Made by a program: the position numbers and the translations under genes. From Flaccisagitta enflata (Eukaryota; Chaetognatha; Sagittoidea; Aphragmophora), in NCBI GenBank assembly GCA_965153355.1, contig OZ231128.1, forward strand, positions 4,030,001 to 4,094,000: DNA of 64,000 nt, written 5' to 3'. Positions 11,057-21,016 of this stretch are shown here, piece by piece. Positions within the stretch are counted from its first letter, which is position 1. Each line of letters starts with the position of its first letter. The notes under the pieces were generated by a model. That model searched no databases, was not told the DNA's origin, and saw only the letters and a program-made list of their open reading frames with translations.

Positions 11057-11243
11057 ACAAGGCCGGATAAACGGCTACCCAAGTCGCGTGCGGGTGGGCA
11101 GGGGCCATATTTGAGGTCACTAAACCATTTGGGCAGGAGCGGTGAGGTCAAAAAAAAAATCATGAAAAAAGTAAAGTGTGACCAACCAACCGACCGACGG
11201 ACAGATAAAGCGGAGTGTAGAGTCGCGTGCACGCGACTAAAAA
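11057..11243 (+). mobile_element. Short structured element, family 1, compensated stem
   Basis: Starts ACAAGGCCGGATAAACGGC and has the 5' arm AGTCGCGTGC. It ends TAGAGTCGCGTGCACGCGAC plus TAAAAA. The 5' arm pairs perfectly with GCACGCGACT. Relative to the common family 1 stem (AGTCGCGGAC/GTCCGCGACT), two bases changed on each side and pairing is retained. Confidence 0.75.
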
Positions 11244-11685
11244 CGAGTAACGCAGGGTCACAATATCGTTGCTGACGGGTGGCCGGTGGGCAGGGGCGTC
11301 CAACCCCCAGCCACACCTTTCGCACCCCCCCCCCCCCACATACACAAAAAGTTCATTTTACCTCTTTTCGACTCATGCCCATGGACCAACAAACCGACAG
11401 ACCAACCGACCAACGGATGGACTAACAAAGCCTCCGAGGAAACAAAAAAAAAACAAAGAAATCTGAAAACCCAAGCGGGCTTTTAGAATTATTTTCTTTC
11501 AAATTTAAGTGGAAAACACGAAAAATGAAAAACAAAATTTAATCAAGATTTTTCCCAAAAACGATGGCGGACTACCACCATTTCTGTGTTTTATCAGTCG
11601 TTAAAATTTAACAGGCGTCCTTTTTTTAAAGAAGCGAGTAGCGCCGCTACCTAGAAGGATACGTGCGCCTCTCGGAAGATTCTCA
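11244..11685. other. Non-coding interval with a partial related element
   Basis: 11,245-11,335 resembles the minus-strand 5' part of the element at 6385-6600 (GGTCACAATATCG, GGGGCGTCCAACCCCC). A GACC-type tract lies near 11,380-11,420. 11,634-11,650 contains the palindrome GTAGCGCCGCTAC. No gene seen. Confidence 0.45.
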
Positions 11686-11870
11686 GAAGAAGAAGAAGAA
11701 GAAGAAGAAGAAGAAGAAGAAGAAGAAGAAGATGAAGAAGAAGAAGAAGAAGAAGAAGAAGAAGAAGAAGAAGAAGAAGAAGAAGAAGAAGAAGAAGAAG
11801 AAGAAGAAGAAGAAGAAGAAGAAGAAGAAGAAGAAGAAGAAGAAGAAGAAGAAGAAGAAGAAGAAGAAGA
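11686..11870. repeat. (GAA)n microsatellite
   Basis: About 60 GAA triplets with a single GAT variant. The poly-Ser, poly-Leu and poly-Lys frames are shadows. Confidence 0.97.
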
Positions 11871-12545
11871 ATGGACATTGGACAATGGACCAACGATAAA
11901 GCTCAATTTTTTGTCTACCCGATGAATTCTAGAACAAGGAATTCAACCTTGATCATGGTTAAGCAGAATAAATACACGTACGATCCGTTAATAGTCTAGC
12001 ATATATTCACTCATGTCGCTTGATGCAATGAACTAAATCTCCTTGTAAGGTGCGCCAACGCACGCCCATAACCAGGGGGAAAAGGGCATCTTTTCATTAG
12101 CCCACAAAATATCATTTACCCAACTTTATTTGTCTTCCCAATACATATGCTTGCCCTCGTTATCTCTAGTCTAGACGAAGTTTTCTGTATACTATATGAG
12201 ATGCCGTAAGTCACCGGACATGAAGGAGGGACCAAGTCCATCATTTAAGACGTACGAGGGTGCATTTAGAAAGAAAAGCAAGCACGAACGCACGCAATTC
12301 ATTTTCAAGAGGATCTTGAGGCTATTCCACGATCTTGTTGTCGCATTATCGTTGCCATAACGACCGCTGGTTTGCCGACTTTAAAGTCCCCGGACATTTG
12401 ACGTCTTTTTTTTTATATTTTTATCCTTACCTTTTCTAATTTCTAAATTTCGGCTCCCTTTAACATGTAACATTGAGGTCTCTCGCGCTTGAAATCCGAA
12501 GAAATTTAAAAACAAAAGACCAACGAATAATTTGCTTGATTGAAT
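11871..12545. other. No gene seen; one dispersed repeat copy
   Basis: 12,115-12,200 matches a dispersed repeat also present at about 55,285-55,390 and 60,155-60,260. Shared blocks are CTTTATTTGTCTTCC, CTTGCCCTCGTTATCTC and GTCTAGACGAA. The rest is plain sequence without a supported gene. Confidence 0.5.
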
Positions 12546-12552
12546 GGTTTGG

Positions 12553-12629
<77 letters not shown>

Positions 12630-12780
12630 ATTTGATTGATTGATTGATTGATTGATAGATCGATTGATTAAGTAACCGATCGATCAATTGATTGATTGAT
12701 TTATTGATAGATTGATTGATTTATTTATTGATAGATTGATTGTTTGATTGATCGATTGATCGATTAATTGATAGATTGCC
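12546..12780. repeat. (GATT)n microsatellite
   Basis: GATT/TGAT tetranucleotide tract, pure for about 90 bp and then degenerate (GATA, GATC variants). Confidence 0.95.
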
Positions 12781-12909
12781 GGCGTGCTTCTGACTTTGAC
12801 TGGTTTCTTGGTTTCGTTGGATTTTCTTGGTTTGTTTTCTGTCTAAAAATTCGACTTTCACTTTGTCTTTCCAGAATGTTCCACGACTGCTTGGCCTCTT
12901 ATCTGGTAA

Positions 12910-12951
12910 ATTACGAATTCTTTATTGGTGAGGAAGAATAATAGCCAGAAA

Positions 12952-13023
<72 letters not shown>

Positions 13024-13620
13024 CCAAATGGTTCCACCGGAAGCAAACGCGACAGATCGTCGACGATGTTGTCGAGCGTAGGATTGACGGCAACTTCCAA
13101 GAACAACACGTCATCGGATGCAGAATCAAGTAGAAGAAGGAGAGGTGGAGGGGGAGGAGGAGGAGGAGGAGGAGGAGGAGGAGGGGTTGGAGAAACGGGG
13201 AGAGAGAGTGGAGCGGGATACGGAGGTGACGGCGGTGATGAGGTCGGTGGCGGTGGAGGAAGAGGGCGGGATGTGGTTTGTGGAGGTGATAACAACGTCT
13301 GTGAAAAAGAAACGACTTCTCACATTTCCATCGGCGGCAGAAAAGAGAAATATGAAATGCCGATAATGTCCATGGATGAGAAGACGCCGATGACGACAAT
13401 GACAACGACGATAACAACGATGACGACGACGACGACGACAACAGCGACAACCACATCAGGTGCTATATTAACGACGTCGATGAAACTGAAGCCTTCGACA
13501 AAGACAAATGTCACGACGCCTGCGTCAGATGTCGTCAACGTCAACGTCAACGACAACGATGACAAAGCCGGTCGGACGTCATTTGAAGAAGACGCCACCG
13601 TGAAAACGAACAAATTATCT

Positions 13621-13665
<45 letters not shown>

Positions 13666-14274
13666 TCAAAGAACGCCTTAATGTCAAATTATACTTCTTA
13701 TTCAACGTCAACTGACGCTTTCGTCGTCGTCGTCAACCCCAAAACTGAAGACGTAACCGCGAATTTGACGAAGACGACGATGACGACGAAGACGACGAAA
13801 AACACACAACCCATCACAACACATGCCTTAGTTTTAGAGAATATCGCTTCCGGTAAAACAGTCGACGATGACGCCGCTGGAGCCACCTTCAACTCCGCTT
13901 CCGCTTCCGCTTCCGACTCCGACTCCGCGGCCGATTCCAAACTTTCTCGTCTTTCTCCGGACGCGATCTCGGAAGCGTTGACGAGCAACTCGGAAGCGAC
14001 GAAAAAGGAATCATCATCCTCCTCTTCGCCTCCGACTTTGCATTCGCGTCCGGATAAACTCAAACTCGTCAGTCTCGACAACGGAAAAAAACAGGAAAGC
14101 GACAAATGTAAACGGAACGAAAAGCTAAACGAAAAGCTAAACGAAAAACAGAACGAAAATGTGAATTCAATAACAACCAAAACGACGACAAAAACAACTC
14201 CAATGGCGAAAAAGACAACAACAACTACAACAACAACAACCTCAGTGGCCTTAACTTCAAACCCTAGAATCACG
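12910..14274 (+). CDS. Possible low-complexity protein-coding exon
   Basis: One frame stays open from 12,910 to 14,391, with a splice-donor-like CACG|GTGAGT at 14,271-14,280. That makes an exon ending at 14,274 plausible. The first in-frame ATG is at 13,066. A weak acceptor (AATAGCCAG) lies at 12,940-12,948, just before a (CAA)n tract. The translation has poly-Gln, poly-Gly, poly-Thr and Ser/Asp-rich blocks with less repetitive stretches between, for example around VLENIASGKTVDDDAAG and SRLSPDAISEALTSNSEA. No domain is recognised. Against it: much of the openness comes from CAA, GGA and ACG triplet repeats, the opposite strand is also open for 200 codons, and no promoter or second exon is seen. 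A structured element lies just after the donor. It could be an exon of a disordered nuclear-type protein, or chance. Confidence 0.3.
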
Positions 14275-14304
14275 GTGAGTCTCATTTGTCGCTTGGAAAC
14301 CATT

Positions 14305-14479
14305 TCTAGCCGTGGACACGCGACTTTAGAACATGCTCTGTTGGTGAATTCGTCAGTCAGTTGGCCTGTTGGTCCGTCCGTCAGTTTGTAACTTTATTTG
14401 TGAAATTTGTGGGGTTTCTTTCACTATACTGCCGGCCCGGCCGCAACTGTCTGTGGGGTCCGTATATACGGCCTTGTTA
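14305..14479 (-). mobile_element. Short structured element, family 1, diverged
   Basis: The + strand starts CTAGCCGTGGACACGCGAC and ends ACGGCCTTGTT. On minus it starts AACAAGGCCGTATATACGG, whose CCGT/ACGG hairpin is preserved, but the 5' stem arm has decayed. It carries CCGTCC/GTCAGT-type tracts. It would lie in the intron if the preceding exon call is right. Confidence 0.5.
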
Positions 14480-14499
14480 GCTAACGAACATCTGCAGCT

Positions 14500-14563
14500 T
14501 TCTTTCTTTCTTTCTTTCTTTCTCTCTTTCTTGAGCTTTACTCAAGCTCATTCTCTCTGCAGA

Positions 14564-14625
<62 letters not shown>
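14500..14625. repeat. (TTTC)n, (CTGT)n and (CT)n microsatellites
   Basis: Three adjacent short tandem tracts at about 14,500-14,530, 14,564-14,591 and 14,592-14,625. Confidence 0.9.
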
Positions 14626-14626
<1 letters not shown>

Positions 14627-15185
14627 TTCATGCAAAAAAATCATTTTTATCCATCATTTTATTTATTCTTTGCTGGTGTTGTTTGGTCAATGAGCAAACA
14701 CTCTAAAGTGGAAAGTCAAAAAAGTGTCCAAAAACTGTATATGAAAATAATGATTGACGAGACGAAGGATCATGAAATCAACCATTTTTAGTGATTTCAA
14801 TAAAGGTGTGTCAGATGAACGGACCGACAAACGGTCGGACATGACCTCTCATACGGATACAAGGACAAAACACAATTTCAACTAGCAAAACAGATTGGAA
14901 TTTGTCACAGATTGGAATTTGTCACAGATTGGACACAGATTAACACAGATAAACAGTGTGGTTAAGTCAAGAGACTTTGAACAACCTCCGGACGACAAAT
15001 GTAGATTTAATGTCTATCTGCTGTCATGAGCCTAACTGGCCAACTCCAAGATATAAACGATCAGGTCCAACTTTGGCCGAGTAGAGTCAGCAATAAGAAC
15101 GTGTTGACCATGAAATATATTCAGACCCTTTTAGCTCTTGACCATAAAATAGGCAAAAAGGCATCGACAAATTTAAAATCCGCAT
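14626..15185. other. No gene seen
   Basis: AT-rich non-repetitive sequence, with a small tandem repeat of CACAGATTGGAATTTGT at about 14,890-14,935. Confidence 0.5.
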
Positions 15186-15188
15186 TTT

Positions 15189-15265
15189 CTAGTCGCGGAC
15201 ACGCGACTCTACATCTTGCTGAGTCTATCCGTCCGTAGCGTCCGTCCGTCACCATCCTGAAACAC
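15189..15265 (-). mobile_element. Partial structured element, family 1 (3' end only)
   Basis: CTAGTCGCGGACACGCGACT followed by CTACATCTTG and CCGTCCGT tracts: the hairpin end of a family 1 element on the minus strand, with its 5' part missing. Confidence 0.55.
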
Positions 15266-15382
15266 AGTAGAACCCCGCTTCCTTGACAACGCCGTTAACG
15301 ATGATCCGCCATTAGCGCACAACATGCTGTGGTCCCAAAATTTTCTGGGATTTTACAATGCTAAATGAAGTTGAGAAGGGAG

Positions 15383-15606
15383 GCAGCGGTTGCCGAGAGA
15401 TTAGAGCGCATGACTCGAGAATTGATCGTTTACAATCTCTTTCGAGCGTACCGGGTTCGAATCCTGCACATTCTCGGGACTCTCGGCATAAGTGGATCGC
15501 CCATGATTAGGCCCGGATGTAACCCGGTGAAAACCATTCAGAATTCAAAGGAGAAGGAGGACTCCTGATAGGCTCCCACCTGCACACACAGCCGACCGCA
15601 AAAAAT
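15383..15606 (+). mobile_element. tRNA-Ser-derived SINE-like element
   Basis: 15,383-15,475 reads like a class II tRNA: a D-arm region TTGCCGAGAGATTAGAGCGC with A-box character, an anticodon loop around CTCGAGA that would give CGA (serine), a long variable arm, and a perfect B-box GGTTCGAATCC at 15,454-15,464. The acceptor stem does not close and there is no proper 3' end, so it is not a functional tRNA. A ~130-bp body without tRNA character follows, ending in CCGCAAAAAAT. A tRNA head plus unrelated body plus A-rich end is the standard SINE layout. No second copy is recognised in this window. Confidence 0.6.
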
Positions 15607-16690
15607 AGAATGTGTTATTAATTGGGTAACCCTGAGTAACTCATCGGGCTCAAGACGAAGGTTGAGAGTACGAGGTGTTACAGGAGGAGAATCATAGGCG
15701 CTGGGATATCTGGGCGAAGATCTGGAATTCTAGCATAGGAAACAAATGCCCGCTGTAATCAACACGGTGTTTCGGTAACCCCCCGCCGTCACCAACCCGA
15801 AGCACGTAGGAGCTCGCTCGCTGTGTAAGGGTAAAAATCTCAAAAAAAAAAAAAAAAAAAAAGGTAACAGACACGCATTTAGCGGTGAATCGCCGATATC
15901 GGTCCAATGTTTTGGGCCAAAATGACTCTAAATTCTCTGTTATTGGCAAACTAACTTTAGCCAAGGGGGAAAAAAAGAAACAGAAAAAGAAAAAGAAAAA
16001 AAGAGACAGAGAGAGAGAGAGGAGAAAGAGAAGCAACAAGTCATCCAAGGATCGCACATGATCAGCGGTACCCGATGCCCTGCTTGAAGTAGTATGGGGT
16101 AATGAAAATTTTGTATCATGTCAATTATCATTTTCATACAGAAATCCCTTCATAAGCTATTCATAATATTATTTGTTAAAAGAAATTTAAGCCATTATCC
16201 ATTTTCATACGAACTAGCCTAATATACTTAAACGATGACAGTGTATAAAAGATCGTTCTCTGCGCGGTAATCTTTTCTGCAGTTCAAAACAGAATCTGTG
16301 ATTTTCTTTATTTTTATGCTTTACCTTCCCTTAAAGAAATGATGATTACGGCAAGTTACCATCGGAGAAAATCTTTAACAAAAACAGTTTCAGATAGCAT
16401 TTTTACTCCTCAATAACATATCTCGGAAACTCGAGGGGACCTCAATTATAAATACCCGTTTAATCAAGTCAAAGTTGTGCTAATATCTAAATATTCATAG
16501 GTGAGGAACAGGTCGTTTTTCTCGGCTTTTTTTTCTCGCTGTAAGCCCACCTGCCTTTAAGGAATGTTTGTTTAGGTGTCTTTATATGTAAGTTCACTTA
16601 TATTACTAAAAATGTTATTATGATTTTTGTATTTAACTCGTGTTCCGCAAGCAGAAAATGTCAATATCTAACTTCAGGATTTGAGCGCTG
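15607..16690. other. No gene; poly-A and a partial composite terminus
   Basis: Poly-A at 15,842-15,862 and a (GA)n-like tract at about 15,998-16,030. 16,033-16,105 matches the extension of the composite family (AAGTCATCCAAGGATCGCAC, CAGCGGTACCCGATGCCCTG). The rest is AT-rich without open frames. Confidence 0.55.
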
Positions 16691-16694
16691 TGAC

Positions 16695-16809
16695 GGAGCT
16701 CAGGTTCGCTTGCTACTTCAACTTGAAGTGATTAGCTGAAGAATTGAAGTGAGAGCAGGGCAGCGGCATTACCAACAACAACATCACCAACAACAACATT
16801 AACAACAGC

Positions 16810-16864
<55 letters not shown>

Positions 16865-16886
16865 TTACCAACAGCAACAACAACAG

Positions 16887-16955
<69 letters not shown>

Positions 16956-17010
16956 AACAACAACAACAACAACAATAACAATAACAACAACAACAACAAC
17001 AAAAACAACA
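16695..17010. repeat. Partial composite terminus followed by (CAA)n microsatellite
   Basis: GAAGTGAGAGCAGGGCAGCG (to 16,764) matches the composite-family terminus. It is followed immediately by ~245 bp of (CAA)n with CAT and CAG variants. As at 7,388, the microsatellite starts where the 21-bp minisatellite would start. Confidence 0.85.
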
Positions 17011-17314
17011 AAGCCTATTGTTATGCAAACCAAACTTTCATAATCCGAAGTTCGTTCTTTTTGCCTCTCTATCCATTTGTCAGTCCATCCCTTTTCAGTT
17101 AAGCGTGTCTGTTATGTCTGTCTGTCTTTTTTTTTAGATGACTGTCATTCCTGATGCCTGTCAATCTGTCAGTGTGTCTGTTTCACTCTCGCTCTCTTTC
17201 TGTGCAAAGTCTCTCCTTTCGAAGTTTAAACTCATTCTCACTTTGGGCAGTGGCACAGCGTAGCGACAGGCAGACAACATGTATTTACCTCTCTTACATG
17301 TTTCTTGAAGCTCT

Positions 17315-17335
17315 TAGTCTGTCTGTCTGTCTGCC

Positions 17336-17390
<55 letters not shown>

Positions 17391-17392
17391 AA
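17315..17392. repeat. (CTGT)n and (CT)n microsatellites
   Basis: About 14 CTGT units then about 10 CT units. Confidence 0.9.
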
Positions 17393-18460
17393 GCCTCTCC
17401 CCACAAAATTAATGCTATGCTAAACAAGCGATTATGCTATGCTATGCTAAGTTAACACTCAACAATCCGTGGCGACGCCACGAAATGACGCCATGTTGTG
17501 ACGTCATATTATACAATTACTTCATGACGTCACACTATTTCAGTATCTCAAACCGATGTGTCATCGGGCCCCGACAGTGTACTACTATCTAGGACGTGAA
17601 ATCTGCCAGGGAATAATGAAGCGCTTCACCCCACTTTTGCATCAATAATGGAATAATTATCTATCCACAAATGTTATCATTGCTCAAGTTGTCACTGGAT
17701 ACACTTGATACATAAGTCAATTCCATATTTTACGCTCTAAATCGCCTTTTGATAAACAATTCTCACGGAAAACAGCAAGAAAATGAAGAGTTTTAGTGAA
17801 AATCTGATGACATTTTTTTCTATTTTCTCAGGTCGAAATTATAAGAAAGCCACACCCAAAAGAATTTTGCATTTTCAAAAACATAGTTCTCTCTATAAAC
17901 GATTTAGGAAGAGAACTATGTTCTTTGTTTTTTCATTTTTTCATTTTCAATGCAAACTTATAATTTCGACCAACCCCTTGTCAGTGACAAAAAAGAAATT
18001 TGTAGAAATTTTCAGCAAATCTTCTTCAGTAATTTAAGCTAAATCTGAGTCTCTTGCTAAATGGATGCAAATTTTGCTTTCAAATATCATGCATGTCTTA
18101 TCTCAATCACTTATATTCACTTGTTTTTCTATTTTCACTCATGTATTTTTTCTATCTTGACCCGTTTTGATACCCTAAATGTTGGCTTCATGGGCACGCT
18201 GTCCTAGGCGGAAAAAATCTTTCGTCCCGTGACAAAAACGTATTCATTGGCGTAAAAATGAATACAAATCAATTACAAATCCAATAATTAGTGTGAGCTC
18301 CTTTGACTGAATCAGAGCGGCCATTTGTTTCGGAGGCGATTTGTAGAGCTGTTCGAGTTACTCAGCAGTTGACGCTTTCCAGATCTTTCTCATAATTTTT
18401 TTTGTCTATTCTCTCGCTACATTTATTAGACTCACAGCATTCAAAAGAATCATCAAATCA
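17393..18460. other. No gene seen
   Basis: AT-rich single-copy-looking sequence. 17,460-17,530 has GACGCCA and TGACGTCA palindromic motifs. The short open frames are unsupported. Confidence 0.5.
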
Positions 18461-18774
18461 TAGAACAACGATGCGTCCTGACTGTGTCCTTTCGTGGAGC
18501 GAAATTCGCGCTGATTGTGTTAGACAGATGGATGAACAGATTGCAGATAGACAAACTGCTGGAATATCTGACATAAGAGTCGCTCAAAACAGGTGTTTCG
18601 ATCGTTTAATTCAGTATACGATCTCGCCGTGGCCAAAAACAGCTGAGAAACGCGATTTTTAAAGAGGCGTAACGGACCGACGGATGGACCGACGGACGGA
18701 CGGACGGACCGACGGACGGACCGACGGACGGACGGATAGACCCTCTTATAGAGATGCGAGGACGCATCTAAAAA
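18461..18774 (+). mobile_element. Short structured element, family 3
   Basis: 5' GATGCGTCC at 18,470-18,478 pairs perfectly with 3' GGACGCATC at 18,760-18,768. The middle holds CAGCTGAGAAACGCG and a GGAC/CGACGG tract. The 3' end is TTATAGAGATGCGAGGACGC then ATCTAAAAA. The first hairpin (GGCC-type) is not recognisable before the stem. Confidence 0.7.
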
Positions 18775-19608
18775 CGGGTGACTTAAATAAAGCCCTTCGA
18801 ATTTTCAAGCAGGCAACGCAAATCGCATCTGTCTAGCTTAAGGCGTTTGGAAGTAATCAAAAAAACAGTGAAATGATGTCATTAGAAGATTTTGTAGAAA
18901 TGGCAAAAGTGAAACTGAAGTATACCAATTAGTAAGAGGATGCCTAAAACTCTTATGTCACTTAATAGGAAAATTTACTACACTATGTGATATTCATGGT
19001 TTATCTTTATTCTAACATAAAAATCAAATGCATTGAGTCAAAAATTTGTTCATGGTGCCATTTTAAAGAAAATTTGAAGCTCTTTAATTTGCTCATGAAT
19101 AACAAGTAGCTAAAACAATCCTGAGCTGCATCATTGAAAACAACGAAAAGACTAAAATTGCTCATTGGAAAAAAATCAAAATGATCATTTTTTTTTAATC
19201 AGTGATTTTTTTCTTCAAACCTTTGCCATTTCTAAACGAATTAAGCGACAATTACCATCAATGTCACGTTTGAAAGAATTTTCGCAGAGCTTTCAAACGG
19301 TCATGGATTTTCTATGGTTCAGGTCCTTGGTTAAGCCAAAATTAGCAAAACAAAGTGTTCGCCTTTTTTCTTTACCATATGAGTAGGAAGAAATTGATAT
19401 CTTCACTTTAAATGTGAATTGAAGCTTAACTACTTGAGACGGAATGCTGAAATTTGGCATGAATAAATGCAATAACCTACTCTTTCAGGCGTTTTTTTAG
19501 AATTTGATTATGTCGATTCGTTTTGGAGTTATGTCGTCATCTTTTGTCTCATTTGAAAAAAAATCATACTGTATTAAGCAGTTGTAAAAGTATATGTTCA
19601 ATGAAAAA
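18775..19608. other. No gene seen; left flank of the large LTR element
   Basis: AT-rich sequence with no supported coding region. It ends in the 4-bp target site copy TCAA (19,609-19,612). Confidence 0.6.
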
Positions 19609-19612
19609 TCAA
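19609..19612. repeat. Target site duplication, left copy (TCAA)
   Basis: TCAA directly before the 5' LTR matches TCAA directly after the 3' LTR (35,540-35,543). A 4-bp duplication is within the 4-6 bp usual for Ty3/gypsy integrases. Confidence 0.85.
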
Positions 19613-20306
19613 TGTTGGGCCAGGACCTGAATTGGCATCGAATATTTTTTTTCTTTGAATTATAGTCCGCGGCGCCGGCAGAGGAGGGCGTTACTAGTCT
19701 TACTTTAAACATTCGTTTCTGATTCTGAGGCTTAGCAAATAAAAGAGCAATGAAGGATGTTTGGTGACATTTGGTGACAATTTCTGTCGGTCATTCTCTA
19801 TGATGTCTCGCTCGAATTAAGACGTTTCATGAATATTTTGTGCGCGCTTATTGACATTTTCAGATACGAGAAACATTGCTGTCTGTACAAATACTAACTG
19901 TCGTTCAAGACTGTCGGCGGTATTCTGCGATGCCGACGCGATATATTTCGCTATTTATCTCTTAAAATACTCTGGAAATACTCTAAGAATAATACTACGT
20001 TCCTCTACAAATAATCTATCCCGTCGCGGACCGGTGCGTCTGTTTACGCTTGTGCACGGCGAGGCACGCGCGCTGGGGGATCACGTCCACGTTTTCAAGA
20101 CTCTCTTCTATGTGCGGACGGACCGACGGCGTCTTAGGGTACGGACGTCGCGAGAAGGACGCTCTGCATTTCTTCGTTGGCTTCACGGACGCTATTTTAC
20201 GCTGGAACACCGATGCCCGCTTCAAGTCTCTCTATTTACGGTCAGTCTGTCAGTTGGAGGTAGAGATTTGAGTTGTTTTCTTTCTGGTCCTTTGATAGGC
20301 CCAACA
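19613..20306 (+). repeat. 5' LTR
   Basis: 694 bp, TG...CA ends within the inverted repeat TGTTGGGCC/GGCCCAACA. An AATAAA lies at 19,738-19,743. By eye it differs from the 3' LTR at about three positions, all in the first ~200 bp. An open frame crosses most of it on the plus strand and another on minus, but both continue into LTR edges and show no protein character. Confidence 0.95.
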
Positions 20307-20309
20307 GCT

Positions 20310-20327
20310 TGGTGCTATCTAGGCCGG
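20310..20327 (+). promoter_or_regulatory. Candidate primer binding site
   Basis: TGGTGCTATCTAGGCCGG starts three bases after the 5' LTR. Its TGG would pair with a tRNA 3' CCA. I could not match the following bases to a specific tRNA from memory. Confidence 0.45.
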
Positions 20328-21016
20328 GAACAGGAGTAATCTCCTGTGTAAGTGAATCCAGGCCGGAAACCGTCCTGTGAGTCATTCTGAGTCAAATTCC
20401 ATCTGTTTCATGATTATGAGTCAAACCTGTATGCAGTAGCAGTAATTGGAAGAGTAACAGCAATCGTCGAAGTTGTGAAACCGGATTGCCGGATTGAGTA
20501 GTCGTCGAAGTGTTGTCACCGGGTTACTCACATTCACTCAATTTTCCTCAGCAGAGTAGAAGAGTTATAGAGCGCTTGGGGCCCAGAACTCCTGGAGAAG
20601 TAGGCTGCAGGCGACGACTCCTAAACACGAAACGTTTCCTTTTGCAAGAATCCACCAGAGAAAATTTCGACAGAAGACTCAAGGAAGGACGTCCATTGAA
20701 GCCAAGTTTTATTTCCTTCTTTCACTTTATACCCTTGAAACGGGGGGGTGAGTTTGCAGAGGAACTGTTGAGAAACAATAAACAGTGCAGACAGTGTTGA
20801 TTATCGTGGAAATTGTACAATGCGCGCGTTTGTATTATAGCTATTTTGAACTTTCAACTTCTTAATATATCATTCGTTTACTCGTAAATTATCTCGTCTA
20901 AATCTGAGCCTAAGGCACTAGAAATTCTACTGTAGCATTAACATTGATCCATTCTAACGGTATCTTCGCAGCGGCCTGAGTGTAATTCTGTTCACAGACA
21001 TACGGACACAGTCAGA
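20328..21016 (+). other. Retrotransposon 5' leader
   Basis: About 690 bp between primer site and gag ATG. It contains a repeated AGGCCGG(G/A)AA(A)C motif (20,331 and 20,366 regions). The only open frame of note (20,510-20,800) has no recognisable product. It may hold packaging and splice-donor signals, but none can be assigned. Confidence 0.5.

Noticed and set aside
12546-12780. Telomere-like repeat
   Set aside because: The unit is GATT, not a known telomere motif, and it lies inside the sequence.
15383-15475. Functional tRNA-Ser gene
   Set aside because: The acceptor stem does not pair with a 3' end and the sequence runs on into a SINE-like body.
19851-20339. 162-codon ORF in the 5' LTR, repeated in the 3' LTR
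   Set aside because: It spans the LTR promoter and terminus region, an antisense frame is also open, and no domain is seen.
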